DNA of 64,000 bases from Parahalioglobus pacificus (GCF_014652275.1 NZ_BMYM01000001.1:310001-374000); one strand, 5' to 3'. Numbered from the stretch's first letter, positions 34,400 through 44,155 are shown. Program-made: numbers and translations. The notes: generated from the letters alone by a model not told the origin.

Positions 34400-35071
34400 T
34401 CAGGCCCAGCCGTCATTGCGTTTGCGCTTGGGCCAAAGCCGGGGCACGACCAACGCGATAATGACGCCAAGCAGCACAGCCAGCGCACCGTCCATAAAGG
34501 CGTTGTTACGCAGTTTATCTTCAAGGCGCTGATTCTCGGATTCCAGCATGTCCACTGAGGCGCGAAGTGTTTCGCTGGTTTCCACCAGTCGACGGTTATC
34601 CGCGTCCAGCTGTACCGCTTTGCCCGAAATCTGTTTCAGCTGTGTCAGTTCCTCCGACACACTGCGCAGATCACTCTCAGTGCTGGTGGATTGATTCAAC
34701 AGGTCGACCTTTTCAGAGTTCAGCGCATCCAACTGCGACTGTAGCGTCGCGTTCTCGTCAGCCAGCGTTTGCACGCGTTGTTGGGCGGAGTCCAGTGCAA
34801 CCTGCGCAGGTGTATCTGTCATTAAGTACTGTGAACGTATCCAGCCAGAGGTGCCACGGTCGGTGGTTATTTCTGCCCAGTCACCGTCTTCGGATTGTTG
34901 GGTGACGGTTAAACGCGTGCCTGAGGGGATGCCGCGGTGCACGATGCGGTACTGGCTACCGGCGCCGCTGCGCAGTGGCACAAACTGTTGGTCAGAGACA
35001 TAGCGAACATCCTGCGCCAGGGTGCTAGTCGCGGCAATCATCAGGGCGGTCAGGGTAGCGAAACGCAACAA
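34400..35071 (-). CDS. SH3-domain, coiled-coil membrane protein (TIGR04211 type)
   Basis: This 223-residue protein has a signal peptide (1-19), a bacterial SH3 domain (about 22-85) with VPLRSGAGSQYRIVHRGIPSGT, a long coiled coil (about 95-190), and a C-terminal membrane helix (about 194-212) with a short basic cytoplasmic tail. This matches the uncharacterised gammaproteobacterial SH3-domain family. It may sit in the periplasm near peptidoglycan. It is followed by the cyclophilin gene after 27 bases. Confidence 0.88.
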   Translation of the reverse strand: MLRFATLTALMIAATSTLAQDVRYVSDQQFVPLRSGAGSQYRIVHRGIPSGTRLTVTQQSEDGDWAEITTDRGTSGWIRSQYLMTDTPAQVALDSAQQRVQTLADENATLQSQLDALNSEKVDLLNQSTSTESDLRSVSEELTQLKQISGKAVQLDADNRRLVETSETLRASVDMLESENQRLEDKLRNNAFMDGALAVLLGVIIALVVPRLWPKRKRNDGWA

Positions 35072-35126
35072 AACTTTTTCCTCAAATAGTATCGATGGGC
35101 GCGTGGCCTAGAGTAGCACTGGCCAA

Positions 35127-35426
35127 TCAGGGCAGCACCCGCTTGTAGGGCTTGACGCTCACGCGCTGAAATACGCCTGCGGCGACATAGGGGTCGCCAT
35201 CGGCCCAGGCCTGTGCCTCCTCCTGGCTGTCGAACTCGGCGATGATCAGGCTACCGGTGAACCCCGCCTCGCCCGGGTCAGGTGTATCCAATGCAGGGTG
35301 TGGGCCCGCCACCAGCAGACGGCCTTGGTCTACCAGTGTCTGAATCCGTTCCAGGTGTGCGGGTCTGGCCGCTTGACGTAGCGGCAAGCTGTTGGGGACA
35401 TCTTCGCAGATGATGGCATAGAGCAT
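35127..35426 (-). CDS. yciI: YciI family protein
   Basis: This 99-residue protein has the ferredoxin-like YciI fold with [27 protein letters not shown] and [16 protein letters not shown], containing the conserved His and Asp of the putative active site. The role of YciI is not settled. It starts 2 bases after the yciB stop, as in many relatives where the two genes are adjacent. Confidence 0.92.
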   Translation of the reverse strand: MLYAIICEDVPNSLPLRQAARPAHLERIQTLVDQGRLLVAGPHPALDTPDPGEAGFTGSLIIAEFDSQEEAQAWADGDPYVAAGVFQRVSVKPYKRVLP

Positions 35427-35428
35427 AG

Positions 35429-36031
35429 TTAGCTATCGCTTGGTTCAGGTTGATCCGGGCCGTCTTCGGTGAGATGGGGGCTCACAATAACAGCAGTGAG
35501 TATGGTCAACAGCAGGGTAAATCCGATGGCTGAATACAGCTTGTAGCTCACCCAGGTGGCCTCGCTGAAGCCGTAGGCAACAACCAGGTTCAGTGCGCCC
35601 ACAATGGTGAAGTTGCTGACCCATAAGAGATTCAGCCGCGTCCATATTGCTTTGGGCAGCACGATCTGACTTCCGAGGGTGCGCTCCATCAAATTGCGGT
35701 CGCCGATAAACTGCGATGCACCGAACACCAGTGCGAGTACCCAGTTGAAAATGGTGGGCTTCCATTGAATGAACAGTTCGTTGCGAAACGCGAGGGTCAG
35801 GCCGCCAAAGCCGATCACCGCCATCGCCATCCAGAGACCGCGCTTCTCGATTTCCCGGGTCATTGCATAGTTGATGGCTAACTGTACCAGCGTTGCAGCC
35901 ATTAGCACGGCCGTAGCGGTGAAGATCCCATCGATGGTGTGGCTCCACTGGCCCAGCGTCACGGTATCACCGTCCATCTGATAGACGATGAAGAACAGGG
36001 CAATGGGGACGAATTCCAGAAGTTGTCGCAT
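35429..36031 (-). CDS. yciB: Inner-membrane septation protein A (YciB)
   Basis: This 200-residue protein has five or six hydrophobic helices and starts [16 protein letters not shown], the family signature, with [17 protein letters not shown] in the middle. YciB affects cell-envelope integrity and division in enteric bacteria and Shigella; its molecular job is unclear. It is the first gene of the minus-strand run down to the SnoaL-like gene and diverges from the PHP gene. Confidence 0.94.
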   Translation of the reverse strand: MRQLLEFVPIALFFIVYQMDGDTVTLGQWSHTIDGIFTATAVLMAATLVQLAINYAMTREIEKRGLWMAMAVIGFGGLTLAFRNELFIQWKPTIFNWVLALVFGASQFIGDRNLMERTLGSQIVLPKAIWTRLNLLWVSNFTIVGALNLVVAYGFSEATWVSYKLYSAIGFTLLLTILTAVIVSPHLTEDGPDQPEPSDS

Positions 36032-36123
36032 GCTTAAAAGTGTCTACTCGCGCCGTGATACCCTAGCGCCTTAGGGTGGACCGCGGTGGTCTCACCCGAT
36101 CAGAGGTGGCAATTCTAAAGACT

Positions 36124-36978
36124 GTGTTGATTGACTTCCACACTCATAGTACGGCGTCAGACGGGGCGCTGGATCCGCTGGTACTCCTGGAGCGGGCACA
36201 GGCGGCCGGTGTAACGGCGTTTGCCATCACGGATCACGACACCATTGCAGGGTATGAAAAGGCCATCAAGGCGTTTAGCGGGCCCATGCAGCTGCTGCCC
36301 GGTGTGGAGTTATCCTGCCAGTGGGCTTCTACAACCATTCATGTCGTGGGGCTGAATTTCGACCCTGAGCACCCGACCATCACCGCCGGATTGGCCCAGC
36401 TCGACAAGGCGCGTGCCGATCGCGGGCAAAAAATCGATGAGCGACTGGCCAAGCGAGGCATGCCCGGGGCGCTTGCGGGCGCTCTGGAGAAGGCCGGAAC
36501 CAGCCAACTTGGCCGACCCCATTTCGCCGCGTGGATGGTGGAGCAGGGGCACGTAGCCGATATCAATGAGGCCTTCGACAAGTTTCTTGGGCAGGGCAAA
36601 CCCGGCGATGTCAAAGCCTACTGGCCCGAACTGGCCACGGTCACCGGGTGGATTGTCGACAGCGGTGGTATCCCTGTGATGGCCCACCCCCTGAAGTATC
36701 GCTTCACTCGCATGAAGCTCAAACGCTTGCTGGAAGATTTTCAGCAAGCCGGCGGCAGAGCGCTGGAATTGCTCAGCGGTCGGGGAAGTCTCCCCGAGCA
36801 GCGAGCGCAGTTGGAGCGCCTGGCACGGGAGCTGGGTCTGGCTGTGTCAGGCGGCAGCGATTTCCATCGCGATGGCCCCTACGCGCCAAAACTGGGTGTA
36901 GAATTGCGCCACTTTGCGGATCTCACCCCAATTTGGGAGCTGCTGACACCGCCGCCGACCACCCGGAGCCCCGATTGA
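36124..36978 (+). CDS. PHP-domain phosphoesterase (RNase AM/TrpH-like)
   Basis: This protein of about 284 residues begins VLIDFHTHSTASDG, the first metal-binding motif, followed by AITDHDT, GVELSC and a C-terminal GSDFHRDGPYAP. This is the PHP layout of the YciV/TrpH group, which hydrolyses 3',5'-nucleotide bisphosphates and trims RNA 5' ends. Starts at GTG 36076, 36106 and 36124 are all possible; 36124 gives the usual N-terminus. Its stop overlaps the yciO start (TTGA). Confidence 0.9.
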   Translation: MLIDFHTHSTASDGALDPLVLLERAQAAGVTAFAITDHDTIAGYEKAIKAFSGPMQLLPGVELSCQWASTTIHVVGLNFDPEHPTITAGLAQLDKARADRGQKIDERLAKRGMPGALAGALEKAGTSQLGRPHFAAWMVEQGHVADINEAFDKFLGQGKPGDVKAYWPELATVTGWIVDSGGIPVMAHPLKYRFTRMKLKRLLEDFQQAGGRALELLSGRGSLPEQRAQLERLARELGLAVSGGSDFHRDGPYAPKLGVELRHFADLTPIWELLTPPPTTRSPD

Positions 36979-37598
36979 GCCAGTTCTTCCAAATCCACCC
37001 CGATAACCCCCAGGCGAGGTTGGTTCGACAGGCCGTGGATATCGTGCGTGGCGGCGGGATCATTGCCTATCCAACGGATTCTGCCTATGCGCTGGGGTGT
37101 CATATTGGCGACAAGAACGCACTGGACCGGATTCGACGGATTCGCAAACTTGACGACCGGCATAACTTCACCCTGGTGTGCCGCGATCTGTCGGAGATTG
37201 CCACTTACGCCAGGGTTGATAATCAGGTTTATCGATTGCTGAAGAGCTGTACGCCTGGCCCGTATACCTTCATTCTGCGCGCAACGTCCGAGGTACCCAG
37301 GCGCCTGATGCATGCCAAGCGCAAGACGGTGGGGCTGCGGGTCCCTGATAACGAAATTGCGCTGTCGCTGTTGCGTGATCTGGATGAGCCTCTGATGAGT
37401 GTCACCCTTGTCATGCCCGGTGATGACTACCCGCTGATCGACCCCTATGAGATACGCGAGGTGCTGGAGCATCATGTGGATCTCGTTATCGACGGCGGCT
37501 ATTGCGGCATGGAGGCCACTACCGTGGTGGATTTGGCCGATGAGGTTCCGTTGATTCTGCGCGCGGGCAAAGGCGATTTGGCGCCCTTTGAAGCCTGA
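36975..37598 (+). CDS. yciO: YciO/Sua5 family protein (threonylcarbamoyl-AMP synthase-like)
   Basis: This protein of 207 residues from TTG 36975 contains GGGIIAYPTDSAYALGCHI and the KxR...S-x-N-like nucleotide site of the YrdC/Sua5 fold. YciO is the shorter paralogue of TsaC; a tRNA t6A role is uncertain. A longer in-frame reading starts inside the PHP gene and is rejected as having no family match. It is the second gene of a run of plus-strand genes leading to scpA. Confidence 0.9.
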   Translation: MSQFFQIHPDNPQARLVRQAVDIVRGGGIIAYPTDSAYALGCHIGDKNALDRIRRIRKLDDRHNFTLVCRDLSEIATYARVDNQVYRLLKSCTPGPYTFILRATSEVPRRLMHAKRKTVGLRVPDNEIALSLLRDLDEPLMSVTLVMPGDDYPLIDPYEIREVLEHHVDLVIDGGYCGMEATTVVDLADEVPLILRAGKGDLAPFEA

Positions 37599-37630
37599 GG
37601 CTAGCCTTACACGGGCCGAACAAAGCACGG

Positions 37631-37641
37631 TATACTGCCGC
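37631..37641 (+). promoter_or_regulatory. Candidate -10 box ahead of scpA
   Basis: TATACT at 37631-37636 is followed by GCCGCG, 19 bases before the scpA start. No convincing -35 is present. Confidence 0.35.
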
Positions 37642-37654
37642 GAAGACAGAGACG

Positions 37655-38515
37655 ATGAAGCCCCCAGTGAGCGACCCCAGTACCCAAACCAACCCTGACG
37701 CTGCCCCCGCCCTGATGGGCCCTGTGCAGCCACAGCAGGGTGAGATGCCCTTTGCAGTCGTGATGGGGCAGGCAGTGACCGAACTGCCGAAGGATCTGTA
37801 CATTCCGCCACAGGCGCTGGAGGTGTTCCTAGAGGCCTTCGAGGGCCCGTTGGACCTGCTGTTGTACCTGATTAGGCGGCAGAACCTCGATATCCTCGAG
37901 ATCGATGTATCCGGCATCACCGAGCAATACATGCAGTACGTGGAACTCATGGACGCCATGCGCTTTGAGCTGGCGGCGGAGTACTTGCTGATGGCTGCCA
38001 TGCTGGCCGAGATCAAGTCGCGCATGTTGCTGCCGCGCTCCACTGACATTGAGGAAGACGAGGAAGACCCGCGTGCGCAATTGATTCGTCGTCTCCAGGA
38101 ATACGAGCGCTTTAAGAAGGCGGCGGAGGACATCGAAGAGATGCCGCGCATGGAGCGCGATACCTGGGTGGCCAGCGCCAACCCTCCCGAGCTGAATCGA
38201 GAGCGCGCGGAGCCTGATGTTGATATGCGCGAACTGCTGCTGGCGCTGGGAGAGGTGCTGCGGCGAGCGGATATGTACGAGAGTCACCATGTGCAGCGTG
38301 AGGCGCTGTCTACTCGCGAGCGTATGTCGCAGGTGTTGGAAACACTCTCGGGACAGCAGTTTGTGCCTTTCGTGTCGCTGTTCACCGCCAGCGAGGGCCG
38401 TCTTGGTGTGGTCGTCACCTTCCTCGCCGTTATGGAACTGATCAAGGAATCACTGGTGGAAATTGTTCAAACCGATTCATTTGGCCCCATTCATGTGAAG
38501 GCGAGGTCTGAATAG
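37655..38515 (+). CDS. scpA: Segregation and condensation protein A (kleisin)
   Basis: This 286-residue protein has an N-terminal extension of about 50 residues rich in Pro and Gln, then VFLEAFEGPLDLLLYLIRRQNLDILEIDVSGITEQYMQYV, split by the conserved kleisin helix that binds SMC, and a C-terminal winged helix. It bridges SMC heads and ScpB in chromosome condensation. No smc gene is in the window. scpB follows after 3 bases. Confidence 0.95.
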   Translation: MKPPVSDPSTQTNPDAAPALMGPVQPQQGEMPFAVVMGQAVTELPKDLYIPPQALEVFLEAFEGPLDLLLYLIRRQNLDILEIDVSGITEQYMQYVELMDAMRFELAAEYLLMAAMLAEIKSRMLLPRSTDIEEDEEDPRAQLIRRLQEYERFKKAAEDIEEMPRMERDTWVASANPPELNRERAEPDVDMRELLLALGEVLRRADMYESHHVQREALSTRERMSQVLETLSGQQFVPFVSLFTASEGRLGVVVTFLAVMELIKESLVEIVQTDSFGPIHVKARSE

Positions 38516-38518
38516 GGC

Positions 38519-39382
38519 ATGGCTGAAACTGGACTGGTACAGATTCTCGAAGGCGCATTGCTGGCGGCGGGTAAGCCCATGTCGGTGGCACAGATGGCCG
38601 ACCTTTTCGAAGAGCATGAGCGCCCTGAGAACGCACAGATTCGTGAAGCTCTGGGCGAAGTCTCCCAACGCTGCGATGATCGTGGTTTCGAGCTGCAGGA
38701 AGTGGCCAGCGGTTTTCGCTTCCAGGTGAGACAGAACCTCAGCCCTTGGGTGGGTCGCTTGTGGCAGGAACGGCCCCAGAAATACTCCCGCGCCTTGTTA
38801 GAGACGCTGTCCCTGATTGCGTACCGGCAACCCATCACCCGCGGCGAGATTGAAGAAATTCGCGGTGTGGCTGTGAGCTCAAACATTATCAAAACCCTGC
38901 ATGAGCGGGAGTGGATTCGTGTGGTGGGCCATCGCGATGTACCGGGAAGACCTGCGATGTACGCCACTACTCGCCAGTTTCTGGACTACTTCAACCTGAA
39001 AAGCCTTGATCAGTTGCCCGCCCTGGCCGACATCCGAGACCTTGAGACGCTGAACGCTGAGCTTGGGTTCAGCGAGCCGTTGCCGGAAGAACTGCGAGAG
39101 CAGGCAGCAGCAGAGCAAGGCGAGGGCGCAGCGGCTGGCCCTGCTGCTGAAGATAGCGCAGCAGCAGAAGCGGTCAGCGACCACGATGCTGAGGAGCCAG
39201 AGTTTGCCGCGCCTGGTGACAATGAGTCGGCAGAGACTGATCAGGAAACACAGACTCCGGATTTGGCCGTTGTGGGTGGTACCGAGCATGTGCCGGTCAA
39301 TGAGGATGGCGATGCCGAACCGTCGGAAGCGGACCCCGCTGCTACCCCTCTATCGGACGCTGAGTCCGAGCCGCGTCACTGA
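38519..39382 (+). CDS. scpB: Segregation and condensation protein B, with long acidic tail
   Basis: This 287-residue protein has two winged-helix domains in residues 1-185, including LLETLSLIAYRQPITRGEIEEIRGV and RPAMYATTRQFLDYF. Family members are usually 180-210 residues long. The extra 90 or so residues at the C-terminus are rich in Glu, Asp, Ala and Pro and look disordered. ScpB pairs with ScpA and SMC. rluB follows after 12 bases. Confidence 0.94.
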   Translation: MAETGLVQILEGALLAAGKPMSVAQMADLFEEHERPENAQIREALGEVSQRCDDRGFELQEVASGFRFQVRQNLSPWVGRLWQERPQKYSRALLETLSLIAYRQPITRGEIEEIRGVAVSSNIIKTLHEREWIRVVGHRDVPGRPAMYATTRQFLDYFNLKSLDQLPALADIRDLETLNAELGFSEPLPEELREQAAAEQGEGAAAGPAAEDSAAAEAVSDHDAEEPEFAAPGDNESAETDQETQTPDLAVVGGTEHVPVNEDGDAEPSEADPAATPLSDAESEPRH

Positions 39383-39394
39383 GCCGAACGACTC

Positions 39395-40348
39395 ATGTCT
39401 AATGAACGTCCCTGGGCGAAGTCGCCCGACGCTGACACCCCTGACGCTGCTTCAGATAATCGAAAGTCGGATAAAAACGGCGATAACGAGAAACTGCAAA
39501 AGGTACTGGCTCGCACCGGAATAGGCTCGCGTCGTGAGATGGAGCGCTGGATCGAAAGCGGCCGCGTTGCAGTCGATGGCAAAGTCGCCAAGCTGGGTGA
39601 CAGGGTCGATAAGAAAGCGCGCATCAGCATCGATGGCAGACCCCTTAACGCGGCGCCCGCCGGTGAAACGCGCTGCATCCTTTATCACAAGCCCACCGGC
39701 GAAGTATGTTCTCGTAAAGATCCCCAGGGCCGTCGCACGGTATTCGAGCGACTGCCAAAATTGAAATCCGGCCGCTGGATCTCGATCGGTCGCCTTGACT
39801 TCAATACGTCTGGCCTGCTGCTGTTCACCACGGATGGCGAGCTCGCCAATGCCTTGATGCACCCTTCATCCAACATCGAGCGCGAGTACATGGTGCGGGT
39901 GATGGGCGATGTGGATGAAGATAGCTTGCAGCGCATGATAGATGGCGTGATGCTCGACGATGGCATGGCGCGGTTCACCGATATTGTGACGGGCGAGGGT
40001 GACGGCATTAACCGGTGGTACTACGTGGTGATCATGGAGGGGCGCAACCGCGAAGTGCGCCGCTTGTGGGAGTCACAGGGGTTCACCGTGTCGCGACTGA
40101 AACGTGTTCGCTACGGTGAGGTTTTCATTCCGTCCAAGGTCAAGCAAGGCCAATGGATTGAGCTGGAGCCCAAGGAAGTCAAAAGCCTGTATCGCATGGC
40201 CGAGCTGCCGATTAAGACCGTCAAACGTAACACCGCCAAGGAGCGGGAAGTGATGGAGCGACAATTGGCAAAGCGCGGTAAAAAAGAACGTCGCTCACCT
40301 GCCAGCGGCGGTCGCGGTAAGAGCAGCGGTCGTAAAAGCGGCCGCTAA
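39395..40348 (+). CDS. rluB: 23S rRNA pseudouridine(2605) synthase RluB
   Basis: This 317-residue protein has an S4 RNA-binding domain (about 32-80) and a RsuA-type catalytic domain with D135 in [14 protein letters not shown]. It ends in a basic, Lys/Arg/Gly-rich tail of about 35 residues. It modifies U2605 in the 23S rRNA. The stop codon abuts that of the convergent yciK with no base between. The position after scpAB is as in Pseudomonas. Confidence 0.95.
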   Translation: MSNERPWAKSPDADTPDAASDNRKSDKNGDNEKLQKVLARTGIGSRREMERWIESGRVAVDGKVAKLGDRVDKKARISIDGRPLNAAPAGETRCILYHKPTGEVCSRKDPQGRRTVFERLPKLKSGRWISIGRLDFNTSGLLLFTTDGELANALMHPSSNIEREYMVRVMGDVDEDSLQRMIDGVMLDDGMARFTDIVTGEGDGINRWYYVVIMEGRNREVRRLWESQGFTVSRLKRVRYGEVFIPSKVKQGQWIELEPKEVKSLYRMAELPIKTVKRNTAKEREVMERQLAKRGKKERRSPASGGRGKSSGRKSGR

Positions 40349-41098
40349 CTACTGGGCGTTAATGGCCTGCCCGGTAACACCCACACTCGCATCACTCATC
40401 AAATAGACATAGGCCGGCATAATCTGGGCCGGTGACGGGTTATCCGTCGGCGTTTCACCGGGATAGGCCGAGCGGCGCATTGCCGTATTGGTGGCGCCGG
40501 GATTCAGGCTGTTGACGCGAATCTGGCTCGTATTCTCCAGCTCATCGGCCAGCACCTGCATCATTCCCTCGGTGGCAAACTTTGAGGCCGCGTAAGCGCC
40601 CCAGTATGCGCGGCCATTGCGTCCTACGCCGGAACTCGTAAACACCACTGAGGCAGCCGGAGCCGCAGACAGCAATGGCAGCAGGCAGCGGGTCAGCAGG
40701 AACTGTGCGTTGACATTGACCTGCATGACATCGCACCAGGGCTGGTAACCCGCAGAGGCGAAGGGGCGGCGCTCGCCGAGGATGCTGGCGTTGTGCAGCA
40801 AACCGTCCAAGCGCCCAAAATTGTCGACCAACGTTGCCGCCAGTGTTTGCGCCTGGGGCTCGTCAAAGGTGGCGAGATCCACCGGCAGGATCGCAGGCTG
40901 GGCGCCGCCAGCGGCTTCGATTTCGTCGTAAACCTTGTCCAGTTTGCTCTCAGTACGTCCCAGCAACAATACAGTCGCTCCGCACGCCGCATAGGTGAGC
41001 GCTGCGCTGCGCCCGATGCCGTCGCCGGCCCCTGTAACCAGGATGGTTTTACCAGCGAGTGAGTCTGGCGCAATCTGAAAGTCTTTTGCGGTTGTCAT
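40349..41098 (-). CDS. yciK: YciK family SDR oxidoreductase
   Basis: This 249-residue SDR has VTGAGDGIGRSAAL (cofactor site), NASI in place of NNAG, and YAASKFATEG (catalytic Tyr and Lys). Pro/Trp-containing ASILGERRPFASAGYQPWCDVM is typical of YciK. Substrate unknown. Last gene of the mtaD-ubiG-mupP-yciK operon. Confidence 0.93.
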   Translation of the reverse strand: MTTAKDFQIAPDSLAGKTILVTGAGDGIGRSAALTYAACGATVLLLGRTESKLDKVYDEIEAAGGAQPAILPVDLATFDEPQAQTLAATLVDNFGRLDGLLHNASILGERRPFASAGYQPWCDVMQVNVNAQFLLTRCLLPLLSAAPAASVVFTSSGVGRNGRAYWGAYAASKFATEGMMQVLADELENTSQIRVNSLNPGATNTAMRRSAYPGETPTDNPSPAQIMPAYVYLMSDASVGVTGQAINAQ

Positions 41099-41112
41099 GA
41101 TCGAGGGCCCTT

Positions 41113-41799
41113 TCAGGCGGGAAAAATTGTGGTTATGAGGTCTCGGCTATCCGTGACGATGGCATCGGCGCCCCATCGCGCTGCGTCGTCGTCGGGCTCA
41201 ATGTAGCCATAGGCGGCGGCGATGGTGGCCATGCCTGCGCCGCGCCCGGCCTCGATGTCGCGCAGATGGTCACCTACATAGATCGCCTCGCTGGGCGCAC
41301 AGCCAAGATGGCGACAGTTGAGGTACAGTGACTCCGGGTGGGGCTTGCGGTCGACCACGTCATCCGGGCAAACCAGACTGCCCGCTGGCGGTTGAAAGTC
41401 GAGTGCCTCAATTAGCGGTGCTGCGTATGCACGTGGTTTGTTGGTGGCAATACCCCAGCTGATGTTTTTCTCGGCCAGCGCCTGTAAAAGCTCTGGTATA
41501 CCGGGGTAAGGCGTAGCGGCGGTGCCCAGCACCTCGCCGTACAACGCCAGCAGGCGCAACCGCTTTTCCTCGAAGCCGGCGTCGTATTCAGTGAGCCCAA
41601 GCGCCAGCGAAACAAGTGCTCGGGCGCCATTGGATACCGACTGGCGTATTCTCGCTGCCGGCATGGGCGCCAGCCCTTCCTCGGCGCGCAGTGCCTGAAC
41701 GACAACGACAAATTCTTCCGCCGTGTCCACCAGTGTGCCGTCGAGGTCGAACAGGACGGCGCTTATCGGCAAGGTGCGAGCATGCAGCGCTGTGCTCAT
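41113..41799 (-). CDS. mupP: N-acetylmuramic acid 6-phosphate phosphatase MupP (HAD family)
   Basis: This 228-residue HAD hydrolase starts [15 protein letters not shown], has [11 protein letters not shown] (second motif) and [16 protein letters not shown] (Asp pair for magnesium). The order ubiG-mupP-yciK is that of Pseudomonas, where MupP dephosphorylates MurNAc-6-phosphate in peptidoglycan recycling that bypasses de novo UDP-MurNAc synthesis. A phosphoglycolate phosphatase function cannot be excluded from sequence alone. Its ATG overlaps the ubiG stop. Confidence 0.88.
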   Translation of the reverse strand: MSTALHARTLPISAVLFDLDGTLVDTAEEFVVVVQALRAEEGLAPMPAARIRQSVSNGARALVSLALGLTEYDAGFEEKRLRLLALYGEVLGTAATPYPGIPELLQALAEKNISWGIATNKPRAYAAPLIEALDFQPPAGSLVCPDDVVDRKPHPESLYLNCRHLGCAPSEAIYVGDHLRDIEAGRGAGMATIAAAYGYIEPDDDAARWGADAIVTDSRDLITTIFPA

Positions 41800-42506
41800 G
41801 CGGGCTTGCTCGCTCGAACCATGTAGTTGACGGATACATCCCGCTCATCCAGTCGATAATTGCGTGTGATCGGGTTGTAAAGCAGCCCCGTCATGCCCTC
41901 CAATACCAGGCCTGCCTCACGCAACCAAAGCGCCATTTCTGAGGGGCGTATGAACTTGGTGTACTCGTGCGTGCCCGCCGGCAAAAGTTTGAGTATGTGT
42001 TCCGCGCCTACGATGGCAAATACAAAGGCCTTGGGGTTGCGATTGATGGTCGAAAAGTACAGCGTAGCGCCTGACTTAGCCATGTCTGCGCAGGCTTGTA
42101 TCACCGCTGCGGGGTCGGGCACGTGCTCCAGCATTTCGAGGCAGCAGACGATGTCGAAGTGATCCGGGTGTTGGGCCGCCATGTCTTCGGCTGTGCTTTG
42201 GTGGTAGTCCACATCGACACCCGATTCCAGCTGGTGCAGGCGCGCAACCGACAGTGGCGCTTCCCCCATGTCGATACCGGTCACTGACGCCCCGCGATGG
42301 GCCATGGACTCCGCGAGGATGCCCCCACCACAGCCGACGTCGATGAGTGTCTTGCCGGACACAGGCGAGTGCTGGTCTATCCAGTTTGCGCGCAGCGGAT
42401 TGATCGCATGCAGGGGTTTGAACTCGCCGTGTTTGTCCCACCAGCGCGAAGCCAGTGCCTCAAACTTCGCGATTTCCGCGGGGTCTACGTTTTGGGTGGC
42501 CGTCAC
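41796..42506 (-). CDS. ubiG: Ubiquinone biosynthesis O-methyltransferase UbiG
   Basis: This 236-residue protein has [25 protein letters not shown], the family N-terminus, then [16 protein letters not shown] (SAM site). It carries out both O-methylation steps of ubiquinone synthesis. The GTG at 42506 has AAGGAG 8 bases upstream and overlaps the mtaD stop (GTGA); an upstream TTG is less likely. mupP follows with a 4-base overlap. Confidence 0.96.
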   Translation of the reverse strand: MTATQNVDPAEIAKFEALASRWWDKHGEFKPLHAINPLRANWIDQHSPVSGKTLIDVGCGGGILAESMAHRGASVTGIDMGEAPLSVARLHQLESGVDVDYHQSTAEDMAAQHPDHFDIVCCLEMLEHVPDPAAVIQACADMAKSGATLYFSTINRNPKAFVFAIVGAEHILKLLPAGTHEYTKFIRPSEMALWLREAGLVLEGMTGLLYNPITRNYRLDERDVSVNYMVRASKPA

Positions 42507-43840
42507 GGCGTATCTCCTTGGCTCTGAATGCGTTGCTGCCAAGTGGCAACACGAGATTGCACGGAATCCCAGGGAATGGTTTGCAGCTGACGTGACAGCA
42601 TCAGCGGCTTACCGCTCACCCAGCTATGGGTGACCTGGCTGCCGTTACAGCTGTAAACCAGCTGCGATGCGAGATGATAGAGCGGTTGGGTTTCCGGCCC
42701 GCTCATGTCCACTGCGATCATGTCGGCCTGTTTGCCGAGCTCTAAGCTGCCAGTGACGGACTCCATTCCCAGTGCGGTGGCACCGCCCAGCGTTGCCATG
42801 TGTAGTACGTCATCCGCAGACAGCGCAGTGGCGTCTCCGGTGCTGACTTTGGCCAGCAGCGCGGCGGCTTGCATCTCGCCGAAAAGGTTAAGGTCGTTGT
42901 TGCTGGCTGCGCCATCAGTCCCCAATGCGACATTCACGCCGGCGGATGCGAGCGCAGTGATTGGCGCAATGCCCGAGGCCAGTTTCATGTTCGACTGGGG
43001 GCAGTGGATGACCTGAGCGCCGCTCAGCGCCAGGAGCTTGATGTCGTCATCCGTGAGGTCAGTCATATGCACACACTGGGTCCGGGGGCCCAACAAGCCC
43101 AACCGGTTCAGGGTGACCAGAGGTCGCTCGCCAGTCTGCTCAATCGCTTGCAACACCTCGCCCCGGGTTTCGTGCAGGTGGATATGAACGGGCACATCCA
43201 GCTCTGCAGCCAAGGTAGACACTTTGGCCAGATTCGCTTCGGAGAGCGTATAGGGCGAGTGCGGCCCAAACACCAGATGTACCCGGTCGTTGTGCTTGTA
43301 GTCGTCCCGCAGTGCAAGGCCTTTGCTGATGTATTCGTCGGCGTCGCGGCCCCAGGCGGATGGGAAGTCCAGAATAGGAAAGCTCAGTTGGCAGCGCATT
43401 CCTGCGCGATTGGCAGCGGCAGCTACCGCATCCGGGAAGAAATACATGTCACCGAAGGTGGTCGTGCCGCTGCGTACCATCTCTGCCATGGCAAGCGTTG
43501 CGCCATCGCTGACAAACTGTTCACTGACATGGGCCGCCTCTGCTGGCCAGATGTGGTCGTGCAGCCAGGGCATCAGTGGTAGGTCGTCCGCGAAGCCGCG
43601 CAGCAGGCTCATGGCAGCGTGCCCGTGGCAGTTCACCAGCCCTGGCATCAGGGCGTGGTGGGGAAGATCCAGGGTCTCGCCGGCGGCAATGTCCTGCGCC
43701 TGCTCTCTCGGGAGAATGGCGCTGATAGCACCACCCGTTACCGCCACGCTGTGCCCCACCAGTGCCTGGCGTGATGGCGCGATCGGCAGGACCCAGCCCG
43801 CATGGATCAACAGGTCAGCGTGCATCGGGTTGTTGCTCAT
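42503..43840 (-). CDS. mtaD: 5'-methylthioadenosine/S-adenosylhomocysteine deaminase (MtaD type)
   Basis: This 445-residue amidohydrolase has the metal motif [20 protein letters not shown], then [22 protein letters not shown] and [13 protein letters not shown], the zinc-binding set of TRZ/ATZ hydrolases. It deaminates MTA or SAH to the inosine form. In Pseudomonas this gene at the same locus feeds methylthioinosine salvage, and mtnA lies between it and gyrA; here no mtnA is present. First gene of the minus-strand operon. Confidence 0.9.
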   Translation of the reverse strand: MSNNPMHADLLIHAGWVLPIAPSRQALVGHSVAVTGGAISAILPREQAQDIAAGETLDLPHHALMPGLVNCHGHAAMSLLRGFADDLPLMPWLHDHIWPAEAAHVSEQFVSDGATLAMAEMVRSGTTTFGDMYFFPDAVAAAANRAGMRCQLSFPILDFPSAWGRDADEYISKGLALRDDYKHNDRVHLVFGPHSPYTLSEANLAKVSTLAAELDVPVHIHLHETRGEVLQAIEQTGERPLVTLNRLGLLGPRTQCVHMTDLTDDDIKLLALSGAQVIHCPQSNMKLASGIAPITALASAGVNVALGTDGAASNNDLNLFGEMQAAALLAKVSTGDATALSADDVLHMATLGGATALGMESVTGSLELGKQADMIAVDMSGPETQPLYHLASQLVYSCNGSQVTHSWVSGKPLMLSRQLQTIPWDSVQSRVATWQQRIQSQGDTP

Positions 43841-44030
43841 GGCAGGCGGCAGTCTCGTTAGTCTGTGATCGGTCAAAAAATGGCCAGTTCGGCACCCCGT
43901 TTCCCGCTTTTGGCAGTGTCGGAGGGGCAGCGGTCGGGAGTATAACCGCAATCGCGCGCCAACCGCCCGTCGCTGCCTTTTCAAGCGGGTTCAAAGGGTC
44001 AAAAACATAGCCGAACAGGGCTGTCTCCCG

Positions 44031-44036
44031 TATAAT
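44031..44036 (+). promoter_or_regulatory. gyrA -10 box
   Basis: A perfect TATAAT lies 119 bases before the gyrA ATG. CCGTA and TACGG flank it as a 5-bp inverted repeat (44029-44043 region). No good -35 is seen. The implied leader is about 110 bases long. Confidence 0.5.
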
Positions 44037-44115
44037 TTACGGTTTGGGTTTGGTGCCAAAAAAAGCTGTCTCAGCAGCTGCGCCGGACCAGTCAGTACAG
44101 GGGCTTAGAGACTGT

Positions 44116-44133
44116 CGATCGCGGCCCCGATCG
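44116..44133 (+). promoter_or_regulatory. Hairpin in the gyrA leader, next to the ribosome-binding site
   Basis: CGATCG pairs with CGATCG around a 6-base loop and ends 7 bases before AGGA (44141-44144). AGGA itself can pair with TCCT at 44151-44154, which could mask the ribosome-binding site. Confidence 0.4.
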
Positions 44134-44155
44134 GGAGCAAAGGACGTCATTCCTA

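Larger units (their letters stand above)
43841..44155. other. 315-base intergenic region between divergent mtaD and gyrA
   Basis: No gene is seen here. The region holds a -10 box for gyrA (TATAAT, 44031), a -10-like TATACT on the minus strand (43944-43939) that could serve mtaD, and a structured gyrA leader from about 44043 to 44155 with two small hairpins. No good -35 hexamer was found for either. Confidence 0.7.
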
